DNA of 64,000 nucleotides, from the NCBI GenBank assembly GCA_900319405.1, contig ONOH01000004.1, positions 85,062 to 149,061 on the forward strand, read 5' to 3'. Below are positions 35,680-43,055 of this stretch, one piece after another. The notes beneath the pieces are model-generated. The model was not told the origin of the DNA. It did not search any database and was given only the letters and a program-made list of their open reading frames with translations. The stretch is from an uncultured Bacteroidales bacterium (lineage in GTDB: Bacteria > Bacteroidota > Bacteroidia > Bacteroidales > UBA932). The position numbers were made by a program, and so were the translations under genes. How positions within the stretch are numbered: the stretch's first letter is position 1; each line of letters opens with the position of its first letter.

Positions 35680-37152
35680 ATGAAAAAGACGATACTGTAT
35701 GTTGCGGCCGTTCTGGCCCTTGCAGCCTGCTCCAAAGAGGAGCCCTTGTTGGTGGAGGAGGAGGCGTCCATCGATGCCTCCAGGATTGTGTTCAACATCA
35801 AAGTTGAAAACGGCCACGAATCCAAGGGTGTAAAGACGGCCTGGGAGACCGGGGACGTGGTTTATGCTTTCTTTGAGGATAATAGCACCCAATACGTGAA
35901 AATGACCTATGACGGAACGTCCTGGGCCTATTCGGACAATGCCGGCGGCACCGCCTTTACCGGCCTTGACCTGACAGCCTCCGGCAAAAAGGTCAGCGCC
36001 GTGTATTTCCCCGGCTTTGTGTGCTCGGCCGCTCCCACCTATGACGAGAGCCAAAAATGGACTTTTGGGACGGTAGGCGGATACTACCAGACCACCGTTT
36101 CTGATTATACCGTCACATCCGTCGGGGACGTCAGCTCCCTGAGTGCGACCCTCAGGCTGGAAGCTCCGCCCGGAATCTCACAGCTGTACATTCCCTCGAA
36201 TGAGTTTGCTGCTCCTGATGCGGGCGAGGAGTATGTCCTGACTGCTCCCCATTTCATTCCCTTCTTATTTGACGGAATCAAACCGGGCGAGGCCGCCACT
36301 TTCACCACGGCCGACAATGGCTTCCCCATGACTGGCTACGACGGATCGATAGGAGGAGAGGCCGGGCTTTATTTCTGGGGCATTCTTGAGGGTGCCGGGA
36401 CGTATGATTTTTCCTTCCAGCTGGTAAAGCGCGATGCCCAAAGGAAGTTTGCCGTCTCCTCCTATTCCAAGACGGCAGCAGGCAAGACCGTTGGCGGGAA
36501 CGTCGCCTTCAAGATAGGAGGATTCACGGACAACGGCAATTTTGTGAGCCTGGGTTACGCCGGCAGCCCCCTCTGGGCAACGGGTAATCTGGACAAGACC
36601 AATGAAAAGATTGTCCATCCTCTTGATGCTGGAGAGTATTTTATGTATGGAAAAACCACTCCTTACAATCAAAACGATGAAATATATAGTGGAGAAGAAT
36701 TACAGCTCTTTGAAGAAAATGACGTTGCCTATAGGGTAAACAGCGCATGGCGTATCCCCTCCGAGGACCAGTTCCTGGCGCTTATCAGCAGTTCCAATAC
36801 ATCTAACACCTGGGTGGAAGGCTGGTCGAAAGCCAGCACTACCAGGAGTGGCAGAATTTTCACCAGCAAGGTAAATGGCATTTCGTTATTTTTTGCCGCT
36901 CTAGGCTATTATAACCAAGGGGTGCTTGACTTTACAGATGTCGTCGGATACTATTGGACATCTACTTCTTTTTATTTAGAAAAAGGAGATACGGTTCCTT
37001 GGTCGCCGTGGACGATAACCATTGAGACACCCATCTGGACCGTTCCATATTATGCCTTATCCTTACGCTTTGACAGCGATGGTCTCTCGAGTATTAAAAA
37101 AGACTGGCAGGAACGCTTTATGGGATATCAGGTTCGCCCCGTCAAGAATTGA
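35680..37152 (+). CDS. Fimbrillin-like/FISUMP lipoprotein
   Basis: 490 residues, lipobox VLALAAC. The fimbrillin-like N-terminal half has IVFNIKVENG...KGVKTAWETGDVVYAFF. The C-terminal third is FISUMP-like: YFMYGKTTPYNQ, WRIPSEDQFLALI, LGYYNQ, GYYWTSTSFY and a terminal YQVRPVKN. It is a predicted surface lipoprotein related in build to the one at 16803, but the two share little direct sequence. It is flanked by microprotein copies 2 and 3, 17 nt upstream and 11 nt downstream. From about 36600 onward the base composition turns A/T-richer, suggesting a different origin of the C-terminal domain. Confidence 0.8.
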   Translation: MKKTILYVAAVLALAACSKEEPLLVEEEASIDASRIVFNIKVENGHESKGVKTAWETGDVVYAFFEDNSTQYVKMTYDGTSWAYSDNAGGTAFTGLDLTASGKKVSAVYFPGFVCSAAPTYDESQKWTFGTVGGYYQTTVSDYTVTSVGDVSSLSATLRLEAPPGISQLYIPSNEFAAPDAGEEYVLTAPHFIPFLFDGIKPGEAATFTTADNGFPMTGYDGSIGGEAGLYFWGILEGAGTYDFSFQLVKRDAQRKFAVSSYSKTAAGKTVGGNVAFKIGGFTDNGNFVSLGYAGSPLWATGNLDKTNEKIVHPLDAGEYFMYGKTTPYNQNDEIYSGEELQLFEENDVAYRVNSAWRIPSEDQFLALISSSNTSNTWVEGWSKASTTRSGRIFTSKVNGISLFFAALGYYNQGVLDFTDVVGYYWTSTSFYLEKGDTVPWSPWTITIETPIWTVPYYALSLRFDSDGLSSIKKDWQERFMGYQVRPVKN

Positions 37153-37163
37153 CATTCCGCAAC

Positions 37164-37295
37164 ATGAAAGCAGCAGAAAAACAGATATACCAGCCTCCAC
37201 AGTGTGAACTCGTGCAATTACAGGGCGAGGGGCTCATCGCCGCAAGTCCTTTTAATTTAGAGGACCCTCCGTCTCTGCCTTCTTTAGGTGATTAA
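37164..37295 (+). CDS. Microprotein of the Y-P-E-S family, copy 3 (downstream of its lipoprotein)
   Basis: 43 codons. Core YQPPQCELVQLQGEGLIA followed by AS, then a Pro/Leu/Asp tail ending LGD. It is 11 nt after the FISUMP lipoprotein stop and 36 nt before the glyQS -7 box, so no lipoprotein gene follows it. It may be the leftover leader of a lost second lipoprotein gene, or a partner that does not need to be upstream. Confidence 0.72.
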   Translation: MKAAEKQIYQPPQCELVQLQGEGLIAASPFNLEDPPSLPSLGD

Positions 37296-37330
37296 GTCTG
37301 TATGGCAGCGCTTTCCTGTGAAAAAATGAT

Positions 37331-37338
37331 TATCTTTG
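37331..37338 (+). promoter_or_regulatory. -7 element for glyQS
   Basis: TATCTTTG, an exact TAnnTTTG match, 21 nt before the glyQS ATG. No clear TTTG at -33. Confidence 0.55.
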
Positions 37339-37359
37339 TAGGATTAGACAAGTACGATT

Positions 37360-38898
37360 ATGACACAGGAAGAACTTTTCAAGGTGCTGGTAGCCCATTG
37401 TAAGGAGTACGGGTTCATCTTCCCCTCCTCCGAGATTTACGACGGTCTGGGAGCCGTTTATGATTACGGCCAAATGGGTGTCCAGCTCAAAAACAACATC
37501 AAGACCTACTGGTGGGAAGCCATGACCCGCCTCAATGAGAACATCGTGGGCATCGACTCGGCCATTTTCATGCATCCCCGCATCTGGGAAGCGTCCGGCC
37601 ACGTAGGCGCCTTCAACGACCCGCTCATCGACAACAAAGACTCCAAAAAGCGGTACAGGGCCGATGTTCTCATCGAGGATTACCTGGGCAAAATCGAGGA
37701 AAAAATCGAGAAGGAAGTGGCCAAGGGCCGCAAAAAGTTCGGCGAAGCCTTCAATGAAGAGCAGTTCCGCGCCACCAACCCCAACGTCCTTCGCGAAAAA
37801 GCAAAATACGACCAGGTGCACAGCCGCTTTCTGAAGGCCGAGCAGGCTTCGGATTTTGCCGAATATCGGCAAATAATTATCGATTGCGGGATAGTGTGCC
37901 CCATTTCCGGCACCTGCAACTGGACCGAAGTGCGTCAGTTCAACCTGATGTTCTCCACCTCGATGGGCTCTACGGCCGACGGTGCCAGCACCATTTATCT
38001 GCGCCCGGAGACCGCCCAGGGTATTTTCGTGAACTATCTCAATGTCCAGAAGACCGGCCGCATGAAGATCCCCTTCGGCATCGCCCAGATCGGCAAAGCC
38101 TTCCGCAACGAGATCGTGGCCCGTCAGTTCATTTTCCGCATGCGGGAGTTCGAGCAGATGGAAATGCAGTTCTTCATCAAGCCCGGCACCGAGCTGGACT
38201 GGTTCAAAAAATGGAAGGAAGCCCGCATGAAATGGCACGTCAACCTGGGAATGGGGGCCGAGAATTACCGTTTCCATGACCACGAGAAGCTGGCCCACTA
38301 CGCCAATGCCGCCACCGACATCGAGTTCAACTTCCCCTTCGGCTTCAAGGAGCTGGAAGGCATCCACAGCCGCACCAACTTCGACCTGGGGAACCACCAG
38401 AAGTTCTCCGGCAAGAAGATAGAGTACTTCGATCCCGAGGAGAACGTCTCCTACACGCCTTATGTGGTGGAAACCTCCATCGGCGTGGACCGGATGTGCC
38501 TGGCCGTGCTGGCGCATTCCTATGCCGCAGAGAAGCTTGAAAACGGCGAAGAGCGCGTTGTAATGAAGATTCCCGCCCCGCTTGCCCCCATCAAGGTGGC
38601 CGTGATGCCGCTGGTGAAAAAGGACGGCCTGCCGGAACTGGCCCAGAAGGTGGTGGATCTTCTCAAGTACGATTTCTCCTACCAGTACGACGAAAAAGAC
38701 TCCATCGGCAAGCGTTATCGCCGTCAGGATGCCATCGGCACGCCTTTCTGCGTCACAGTGGACCACGAAAGCCTCAGCGACGGCTGTGTCACCGTGCGTG
38801 ACCGCGACAATATGACCCAGGAGCGCGTGAAGATCGAAGACCTCCGCGACCTCATTGACAGGAAGGTTTCCCTGACCAACCTTCTCAGAAAACTGTAA
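37360..38898 (+). CDS. glyQS: Glycyl-tRNA synthetase, dimeric eukaryote-like type
   Basis: 512 residues, the single-chain class II enzyme. Class II motif 2 and 3 regions are seen in GIAQIGKAFRNEI, REFEQMEMQFFI, and TPYVVETSIGVDRMCLAVL. The Gly-binding signature TSMGSTADGASTIYLRPETAQGIF is present. The C-terminal anticodon-binding domain starts at LAPIKVAVMPLVKKDG. It has its own -7 box. A small membrane/HTH gene starts 7 nt after the stop. Confidence 0.97.
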   Translation: MTQEELFKVLVAHCKEYGFIFPSSEIYDGLGAVYDYGQMGVQLKNNIKTYWWEAMTRLNENIVGIDSAIFMHPRIWEASGHVGAFNDPLIDNKDSKKRYRADVLIEDYLGKIEEKIEKEVAKGRKKFGEAFNEEQFRATNPNVLREKAKYDQVHSRFLKAEQASDFAEYRQIIIDCGIVCPISGTCNWTEVRQFNLMFSTSMGSTADGASTIYLRPETAQGIFVNYLNVQKTGRMKIPFGIAQIGKAFRNEIVARQFIFRMREFEQMEMQFFIKPGTELDWFKKWKEARMKWHVNLGMGAENYRFHDHEKLAHYANAATDIEFNFPFGFKELEGIHSRTNFDLGNHQKFSGKKIEYFDPEENVSYTPYVVETSIGVDRMCLAVLAHSYAAEKLENGEERVVMKIPAPLAPIKVAVMPLVKKDGLPELAQKVVDLLKYDFSYQYDEKDSIGKRYRRQDAIGTPFCVTVDHESLSDGCVTVRDRDNMTQERVKIEDLRDLIDRKVSLTNLLRKL

Positions 38899-38905
38899 GT
38901 GCCGG

Positions 38906-39478
38906 ATGCTTACACTGTTCATAACTGCCGTTCTGGCTACGCTGGTGCTCTATTTCTGGGCTCGGAAAGCGCTCCTGGAGAAGCAGCTTCTGCAGGAGCG
39001 CGAAGAAAACGAGCGCATCATGTCGGTTGCCGAAGACCTCCAGAAGAGGCTGGGCAAACTGCAGGAAGAGCGGAAAGGGAGCACCGGCGCGCTGGGGACG
39101 GACATGCTGGACCGGCTTTGTGAACAGTATTATGTCTATGAGGGGACCGAAAACCTGCACGGCAGGATCCTGAAGGAGGTCCGTGCCGTGGTGGAGGGAC
39201 TCCGCAGCGACCCTTCCGTCCAGCGCTCGCTGGAACAGTCGCTCGACCGCCGGAGCGACCAGGTGATGACCCGTCTCCGGGCCGCTTTTCCCAAGTGGAA
39301 AGAGGAAGATTTTCTTCTCTATCTTTTCACGGCTTCCGGCTTTTCCACCACCACCATTTCTACGCTCCTGGAGAAGGAAAAACCCTACGTTTACAATCGG
39401 ATTTATCGTCTCAAAGAGCGAATAAAAAACGCTGAAACAACAGATAAAGACCTGTTTCTCAGTTGTTTGGACAAGTAA
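38906..39478 (+). CDS. Membrane-anchored coiled-coil protein with C-terminal HTH-like segment
   Basis: 190 residues: one TM helix (LTLFITAVLATLVLYFWA), a coiled coil (about 25-60, EKQLLQEREENERIM, LQKRLGKLQEER), a linker, and a C-terminal helical region FPKWKEEDFLLYLFTASGF-STTTISTLLEKEKPYVYNRIYRLKERIK. That region resembles the LuxR-like end of Bacteroidales TPR regulators. A membrane-tethered transcription factor is possible, but I do not recognise the family. It lies 7 nt behind glyQS and is likely co-transcribed. Confidence 0.68.
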   Translation: MLTLFITAVLATLVLYFWARKALLEKQLLQEREENERIMSVAEDLQKRLGKLQEERKGSTGALGTDMLDRLCEQYYVYEGTENLHGRILKEVRAVVEGLRSDPSVQRSLEQSLDRRSDQVMTRLRAAFPKWKEEDFLLYLFTASGFSTTTISTLLEKEKPYVYNRIYRLKERIKNAETTDKDLFLSCLDK

Positions 39479-39650
39479 AAAACGGAGTAGTGGAAAACTG
39501 CCAAAATTTAATGGTAAACAACCGGACATCCCGTCTCTGCGAGAAAAATGCATTTCGAGTACTTTGTAAGCAATTTATAATCAGTCGCTTGCGTTTTTGC
39601 GTTGCGAGATTCTTTTTCTTCCATTTCTTTTCTGCTCAAAAATTCGGTAT

Positions 39651-39658
39651 TATCTTTG
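39651..39658 (+). promoter_or_regulatory. -7 element for tonB
   Basis: TATCTTTG, an exact TAnnTTTG match 35 nt before the tonB ATG, in a 215-nt gap that otherwise holds nothing I recognise. A T-rich stretch (TTTCTTTTCTG) sits where the -33 element should be. Confidence 0.55.
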
Positions 39659-39693
39659 TACCAGTAAAGAACAACCACTAAAAATGATATAAA

Positions 39694-40386
39694 ATGGAAA
39701 TCAAGAAATCCCCCAAAGCAAGCCTTGAGAACAAAAGACTGCTCTTCACGGAGATTGGTCTTGTCGTTGCTCTCGGCATCGTCTATGGAGCCTTCAACTG
39801 GTCTTCCAAAGACGCCCAGGTAGCCGTCCTCGAAGACACCACCCAGGTGCTTGTCGAGGAAGAAATGGTTGCCATTCAGAACGAGCTTCCCCCGCCCCCG
39901 CCGGAAGCTCCGTCCATCCCCGTCCTGTCCGACCAGATTGACATCGTGGACGATGACATCAAACTGGACGACGATCTGTTCATGAACCTGGAAGACAACA
40001 ACCAGGCCGTGGAAATCCAGGATTACAAGGAAGCCGTGGTACAGGAAGAGGAAGTGGAAGAAGAAGCCATTCCTTTCCAGCTCGTAGAAACCAAGCCTTC
40101 CTTCAACGGAGGAGATGCCAACGAATTCTCCAAGTGGGTGAACTCCAAGCTCGTCTATCCCGAAATCGCCAAAGAAAACGGAGTGCAGGGTCGTGTAACC
40201 CTCCAGTTCACCGTAGAGGCCGACGGCCGTGTAACCAATGTGAAGGTACTTCGCGGCGTGGACGAGTCCCTGGACAAGGAAGCCGTCCGTGTTGTTTCCA
40301 GCTCCCCCAAGTGGAAGCCCGGCAAGCAGCGTGACCGCGCCGTAAAGGTAACCTACACCTTCCCGGTAATCTTCCAGCTCCGCTAA
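39694..40386 (+). CDS. TonB-family energy transducer
   Basis: 230 residues. One N-terminal TM helix (LLFTEIGLVVALGIVYGAF), a short proline stretch (ELPPPPPEAPSIPVL), an acidic periplasmic spacer (EEEVEEEAIPF) and the C-terminal TonB domain (FSKWVNSKLVYPEIAKENGVQGRVTLQF split over the conserved YPE.A...G block, then VLRGVDESLDKEAVRVV, WKPGKQRDRAVKVTYTFPV). It links the proton-motive force to receptors such as those at 636, 6762 and 43056. It stands alone with its own promoter and terminator; no exbB/exbD is adjacent. Confidence 0.93.
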   Translation: MEIKKSPKASLENKRLLFTEIGLVVALGIVYGAFNWSSKDAQVAVLEDTTQVLVEEEMVAIQNELPPPPPEAPSIPVLSDQIDIVDDDIKLDDDLFMNLEDNNQAVEIQDYKEAVVQEEEVEEEAIPFQLVETKPSFNGGDANEFSKWVNSKLVYPEIAKENGVQGRVTLQFTVEADGRVTNVKVLRGVDESLDKEAVRVVSSSPKWKPGKQRDRAVKVTYTFPVIFQLR

Positions 40387-40401
40387 GCGGAAGCAACGGA
40401 A

Positions 40402-40449
40402 AAAGAAAAGAAGCCTGACTCAGCCCGAGTCAGGCTTCTTTTCTTTTTT
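40402..40449 (+). terminator. Rho-independent terminator after tonB
   Basis: A long stem, AGAAGCCTGACTC with GAGTCAGGCTTCT, is extended by A-tract/T-tract pairing and ends in TTTTCTTTTTT. It begins 16 nt after the tonB stop. The A-tract on the left could make it work in both directions. Confidence 0.95.
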
Positions 40450-40555
40450 GCCCGCAGGTTGGGTCCGGACCCGATCCGGCATTACCAATCCAGGCAAGTA
40501 GGCGGGACGGTGAAAATCCCAACAAATGGGGATAGGGCTGCGTTTATTTAGGGAG

Positions 40556-40563
40556 TAACTTTG
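40556..40563 (+). promoter_or_regulatory. -7 element for the ABC/DUF4857 operon
   Basis: TAACTTTG, an exact TAnnTTTG match 20 nt before the ABC ATPase ATG. The 100 nt before it hold no recognisable element. Confidence 0.52.
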
Positions 40564-40583
40564 CCGTCCCAAAAAACAAGAAT

Positions 40584-41303
40584 ATGCAAGAACCTGTCAT
40601 TTCCTGTGAGCATCTGACGCATTTTTACGGCAAGCGGAAGATCTATGAGGACCTGAATTTTACCGTGGAGCCGGGCCGCATCGTGGGCCTTCTTGGGAAA
40701 AACGGAACCGGAAAAACCACCACCATCAACATCCTGATGGGTTACCTCAAGCCCCGGAGCGGCCGATGCACGCTGTTTGGCGAAGATGTCCAGCACCTTC
40801 GTCCCGACACCCGCCGGCGCATAGCCCTGCTGCTGGAGGGGCACGTGCAGTATTCCTATATGAACATGGGCCAGATAGAGCGCTTCTACAGCGCTTTCTA
40901 TCCCCGTTGGAACCGGGATGCCTATTACGGCCTGATGGAAAAACTGAAAGTGGCTCCCGGCCAGAAAATCTCGCGGATGTCCAACGGGCAGCGTTCCCAG
41001 GTGGCCCTGGGGCTCATTCTGGCTCAGAACGCCGATCTCCTGGTCCTGGACGATTTCTCCCTGGGCCTGGATCCCGGCTACAGGCGTCTGTTCTGCGAAT
41101 ACCTGCGCGACTACGCCAAGGCGGAGGGGAAGACCGTCTTTCTCACCTCCCACATCATCCAGGACCTGGAAAAACTGGTGGACGAGGTCATCATCATGGA
41201 CTACGGCAGCATCCTGGTGCAGGAGAGCGCCGCTTCCCTGATGGGCCGGTATCCCGGTCAAAGCCTGGAGGACATTTTCATTGAACAGACCGGAAAGTAT
41301 TAG
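40584..41303 (+). CDS. ABC transporter ATP-binding protein with atypical Walker B
   Basis: 239 residues. Walker A GLLGKNGTGKTTT, a Q-loop region, signature MSNGQRSQVALG (SNGQ instead of SGGQ), Walker B LLVLDDFSLGLD and H-loop FLTSHI. The residue after the Walker B Asp is Asp where most family members have the catalytic Glu (LDEPT), so hydrolysis may be slow. With the membrane protein encoded next it resembles ABC-2 type exporters. The stop codon TAG lies at the edge of the dispersed repeat. Confidence 0.9.
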   Translation: MQEPVISCEHLTHFYGKRKIYEDLNFTVEPGRIVGLLGKNGTGKTTTINILMGYLKPRSGRCTLFGEDVQHLRPDTRRRIALLLEGHVQYSYMNMGQIERFYSAFYPRWNRDAYYGLMEKLKVAPGQKISRMSNGQRSQVALGLILAQNADLLVLDDFSLGLDPGYRRLFCEYLRDYAKAEGKTVFLTSHIIQDLEKLVDEVIIMDYGSILVQESAASLMGRYPGQSLEDIFIEQTGKY

Positions 41304-41349
41304 ATTCTTCGACTTCGCTCAGAGAGACAAACCTTCGCTCAGAATGATA
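41302..41349 (+). repeat. Dispersed repeat, copy C plus a partial tandem copy
   Basis: AGATTCTTC-GACTTCGCT-CAGAGAGACA (41302-41329) is followed by a half copy, CTTCGCTCAGAATGATA (41333-41349). It supplies two bases of the ABC ATPase stop codon and fills the gap to the permease gene. The same element lies at 32832 and 34119. Confidence 0.78.
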
Positions 41350-41354
41350 TGCTT

Positions 41355-42026
41355 ATGAACAAAATGATACTATACAAGGAGTGGCTCAAAACCCGGTGGA
41401 TTCTGCTGGGCATCGCCGTGGCGATGGCCTCCTTTACCGCCTACTGTTTCCTGAACCTGACCAAAGTGGTGCAGATCCGGGGCGCAGCGCTTCTGTGGGA
41501 AGCCCTGGTGACCAAGGAAACCGTACTTACCGAGATTCTGCGTTATCTCCCCGCCATCGCCGGGGCCCTGCTGGCTCTCTCGCAGTGGATCCCCGAAATC
41601 CAGCGCAAACGCCTCAAGCTCACCTTGCACCTGCCCTGCAACCAAGCCGGGATGCTGACCGTGATTACGGCTTACGGCCTGCTGTCCCTCACCTTGTTTT
41701 TTGCCCTTCAGGCCATAGCAAGCGCCTGTGCCTTAGGCGTTTGTGTTCCGGTCGAACTGGTGGGACGCGTGTTGAGGACGATGGCCGTCTGGTACCTCGC
41801 CGGCTGGGCTGCGTACCTGTTCACATCGGCCCTGTGCCTGGAGCCTGCCTGGCGGATGCGGGTGGTGATTCTTCTGGTGGCGGCCGGCTTTCTGCGCCTG
41901 CTGTTCCTCTCCGGCGTTCCGGAAGCCTACAATGGCTTTTTCCCCTGCTTGCTGGCCTATGTGCTGCTCTCCGGCGGACTGCTGTTCAGCGGGGTGGCCC
42001 GTTTCAAAGAAGGAATTCAAGACTGA
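41355..42026 (+). CDS. ABC-2-like integral membrane protein
   Basis: 223 residues from ATG 41355; ATG 41349 would add two. About six hydrophobic segments are visible (WILLGIAVAMASFTAYCFLNL, YLPAIAGALLALS, GLLSLTLFFALQAIASACALG, WYLAGWAAYLFTSALCL, VVILLVAAGFLRLLFL, FFPCLLAYVLLSGGLLF). Each loop is short and there is no periplasmic domain. Its place between the ATPase and DUF4857 genes makes it the likely permease subunit. Confidence 0.75.
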   Translation: MNKMILYKEWLKTRWILLGIAVAMASFTAYCFLNLTKVVQIRGAALLWEALVTKETVLTEILRYLPAIAGALLALSQWIPEIQRKRLKLTLHLPCNQAGMLTVITAYGLLSLTLFFALQAIASACALGVCVPVELVGRVLRTMAVWYLAGWAAYLFTSALCLEPAWRMRVVILLVAAGFLRLLFLSGVPEAYNGFFPCLLAYVLLSGGLLFSGVARFKEGIQD

Positions 42027-42032
42027 TCGGCT

Positions 42033-43049
42033 ATGAAAACATACGGAAAACTCTTTCTCGTCGGCTCCTGTGCGCTCCTGCTCCTGTGGGGTGTGCCGTG
42101 GCTGTACAACCTCATTACACTCGAAACTTATTCCACGCCCTTCACGCTTTACAGCTGTACCCTGCACGATTTTGCCTCGCTGGACCGGGGAGAGGGCAAG
42201 GGATTCCGCTTCATCGACACAAAAGGACGCATCCACGGAGACGAGGCCCAGCCGATGTTCTACGCCTCGGTCCTGGCTTCGCGCGGCGCCCTGCCGGACA
42301 GCCTGGAGGGCCGCCGTGTAAGCCTGGAAGAAATAGAGCGCAATTCGGTCATCGCCACCTCTGACCCCAAAGACATCAACCGCACCCTTCCGCCGGTATA
42401 CCTGCTGATGGAAAGCGTCCCCGAGCGCCTGGAACTCAAGGACCCGGAGGATGCCCTGGTGAGCCGCGCCGGGAGCATCGACATCGTGGAAATGGCCACC
42501 AACAAGCTTCGCGAAGAGAAAACGGCGCTTTTGAACAAGGCGCTCCGGGAGCGGGGTTTTGCCTATCCCGCCCGGCTTTTCAGCGGAAAGCCCAGCCACC
42601 GCAAGGCCTACGACGAAGGTTACCTGGTCACCGACGCGCAGGACAAGCTCTACCAGCTCAAGCAGGTGAACGACACCGTCACCGTCCGACACTTCCCGGA
42701 GGCCGATGGGCTGGGGCTCAAATTCCTGATGATCACGGAATTCGAAAACCACGCCACGCTGGCTTATCTGGTGAGCGCCGGCAACGTCCTGCACATCCTG
42801 CTGCCGGACGGCCGCGTCCTCCCCACGGAAGTCTCCTTCACACCGGAAAAGGAGGACCTTCTGGTGGTGGGAGACCTCTTCTATTATACCGTGAAAACGT
42901 CCACCGGAAAAGGGGAGCGATTCTGGGCGCTCCGGAGCTGCGATTTCACCCTGGTCGATACCCTCAGCCGAGCCTATCCCCGGGACCGTTCCCTGCCTGG
43001 AATCCGCTTCACCTCTTCGGGTGACGGATGGGTGAAACCCCGCATCTGA
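42033..43049 (+). CDS. DUF4857-family membrane-anchored protein
   Basis: 338 residues. An N-terminal TM anchor (FLVGSCALLLLWGVPWLYNLI) precedes a periplasmic region with YSCTLHDFASL and DEAQPMFYASVLASRGALPDSLEGR. A beta-propeller-like second half follows (GYLVTDAQDKLYQLK, LKFLMITEF, ILLPDGRVLPTE). The pairing with ABC-2 components is typical of DUF4857 proteins in Bacteroidales. The function is unknown. It starts 6 nt after the permease stop and ends 6 nt before the TonB receptor gene. Confidence 0.78.
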   Translation: MKTYGKLFLVGSCALLLLWGVPWLYNLITLETYSTPFTLYSCTLHDFASLDRGEGKGFRFIDTKGRIHGDEAQPMFYASVLASRGALPDSLEGRRVSLEEIERNSVIATSDPKDINRTLPPVYLLMESVPERLELKDPEDALVSRAGSIDIVEMATNKLREEKTALLNKALRERGFAYPARLFSGKPSHRKAYDEGYLVTDAQDKLYQLKQVNDTVTVRHFPEADGLGLKFLMITEFENHATLAYLVSAGNVLHILLPDGRVLPTEVSFTPEKEDLLVVGDLFYYTVKTSTGKGERFWALRSCDFTLVDTLSRAYPRDRSLPGIRFTSSGDGWVKPRI

Positions 43050-43055
43050 TTTTCC

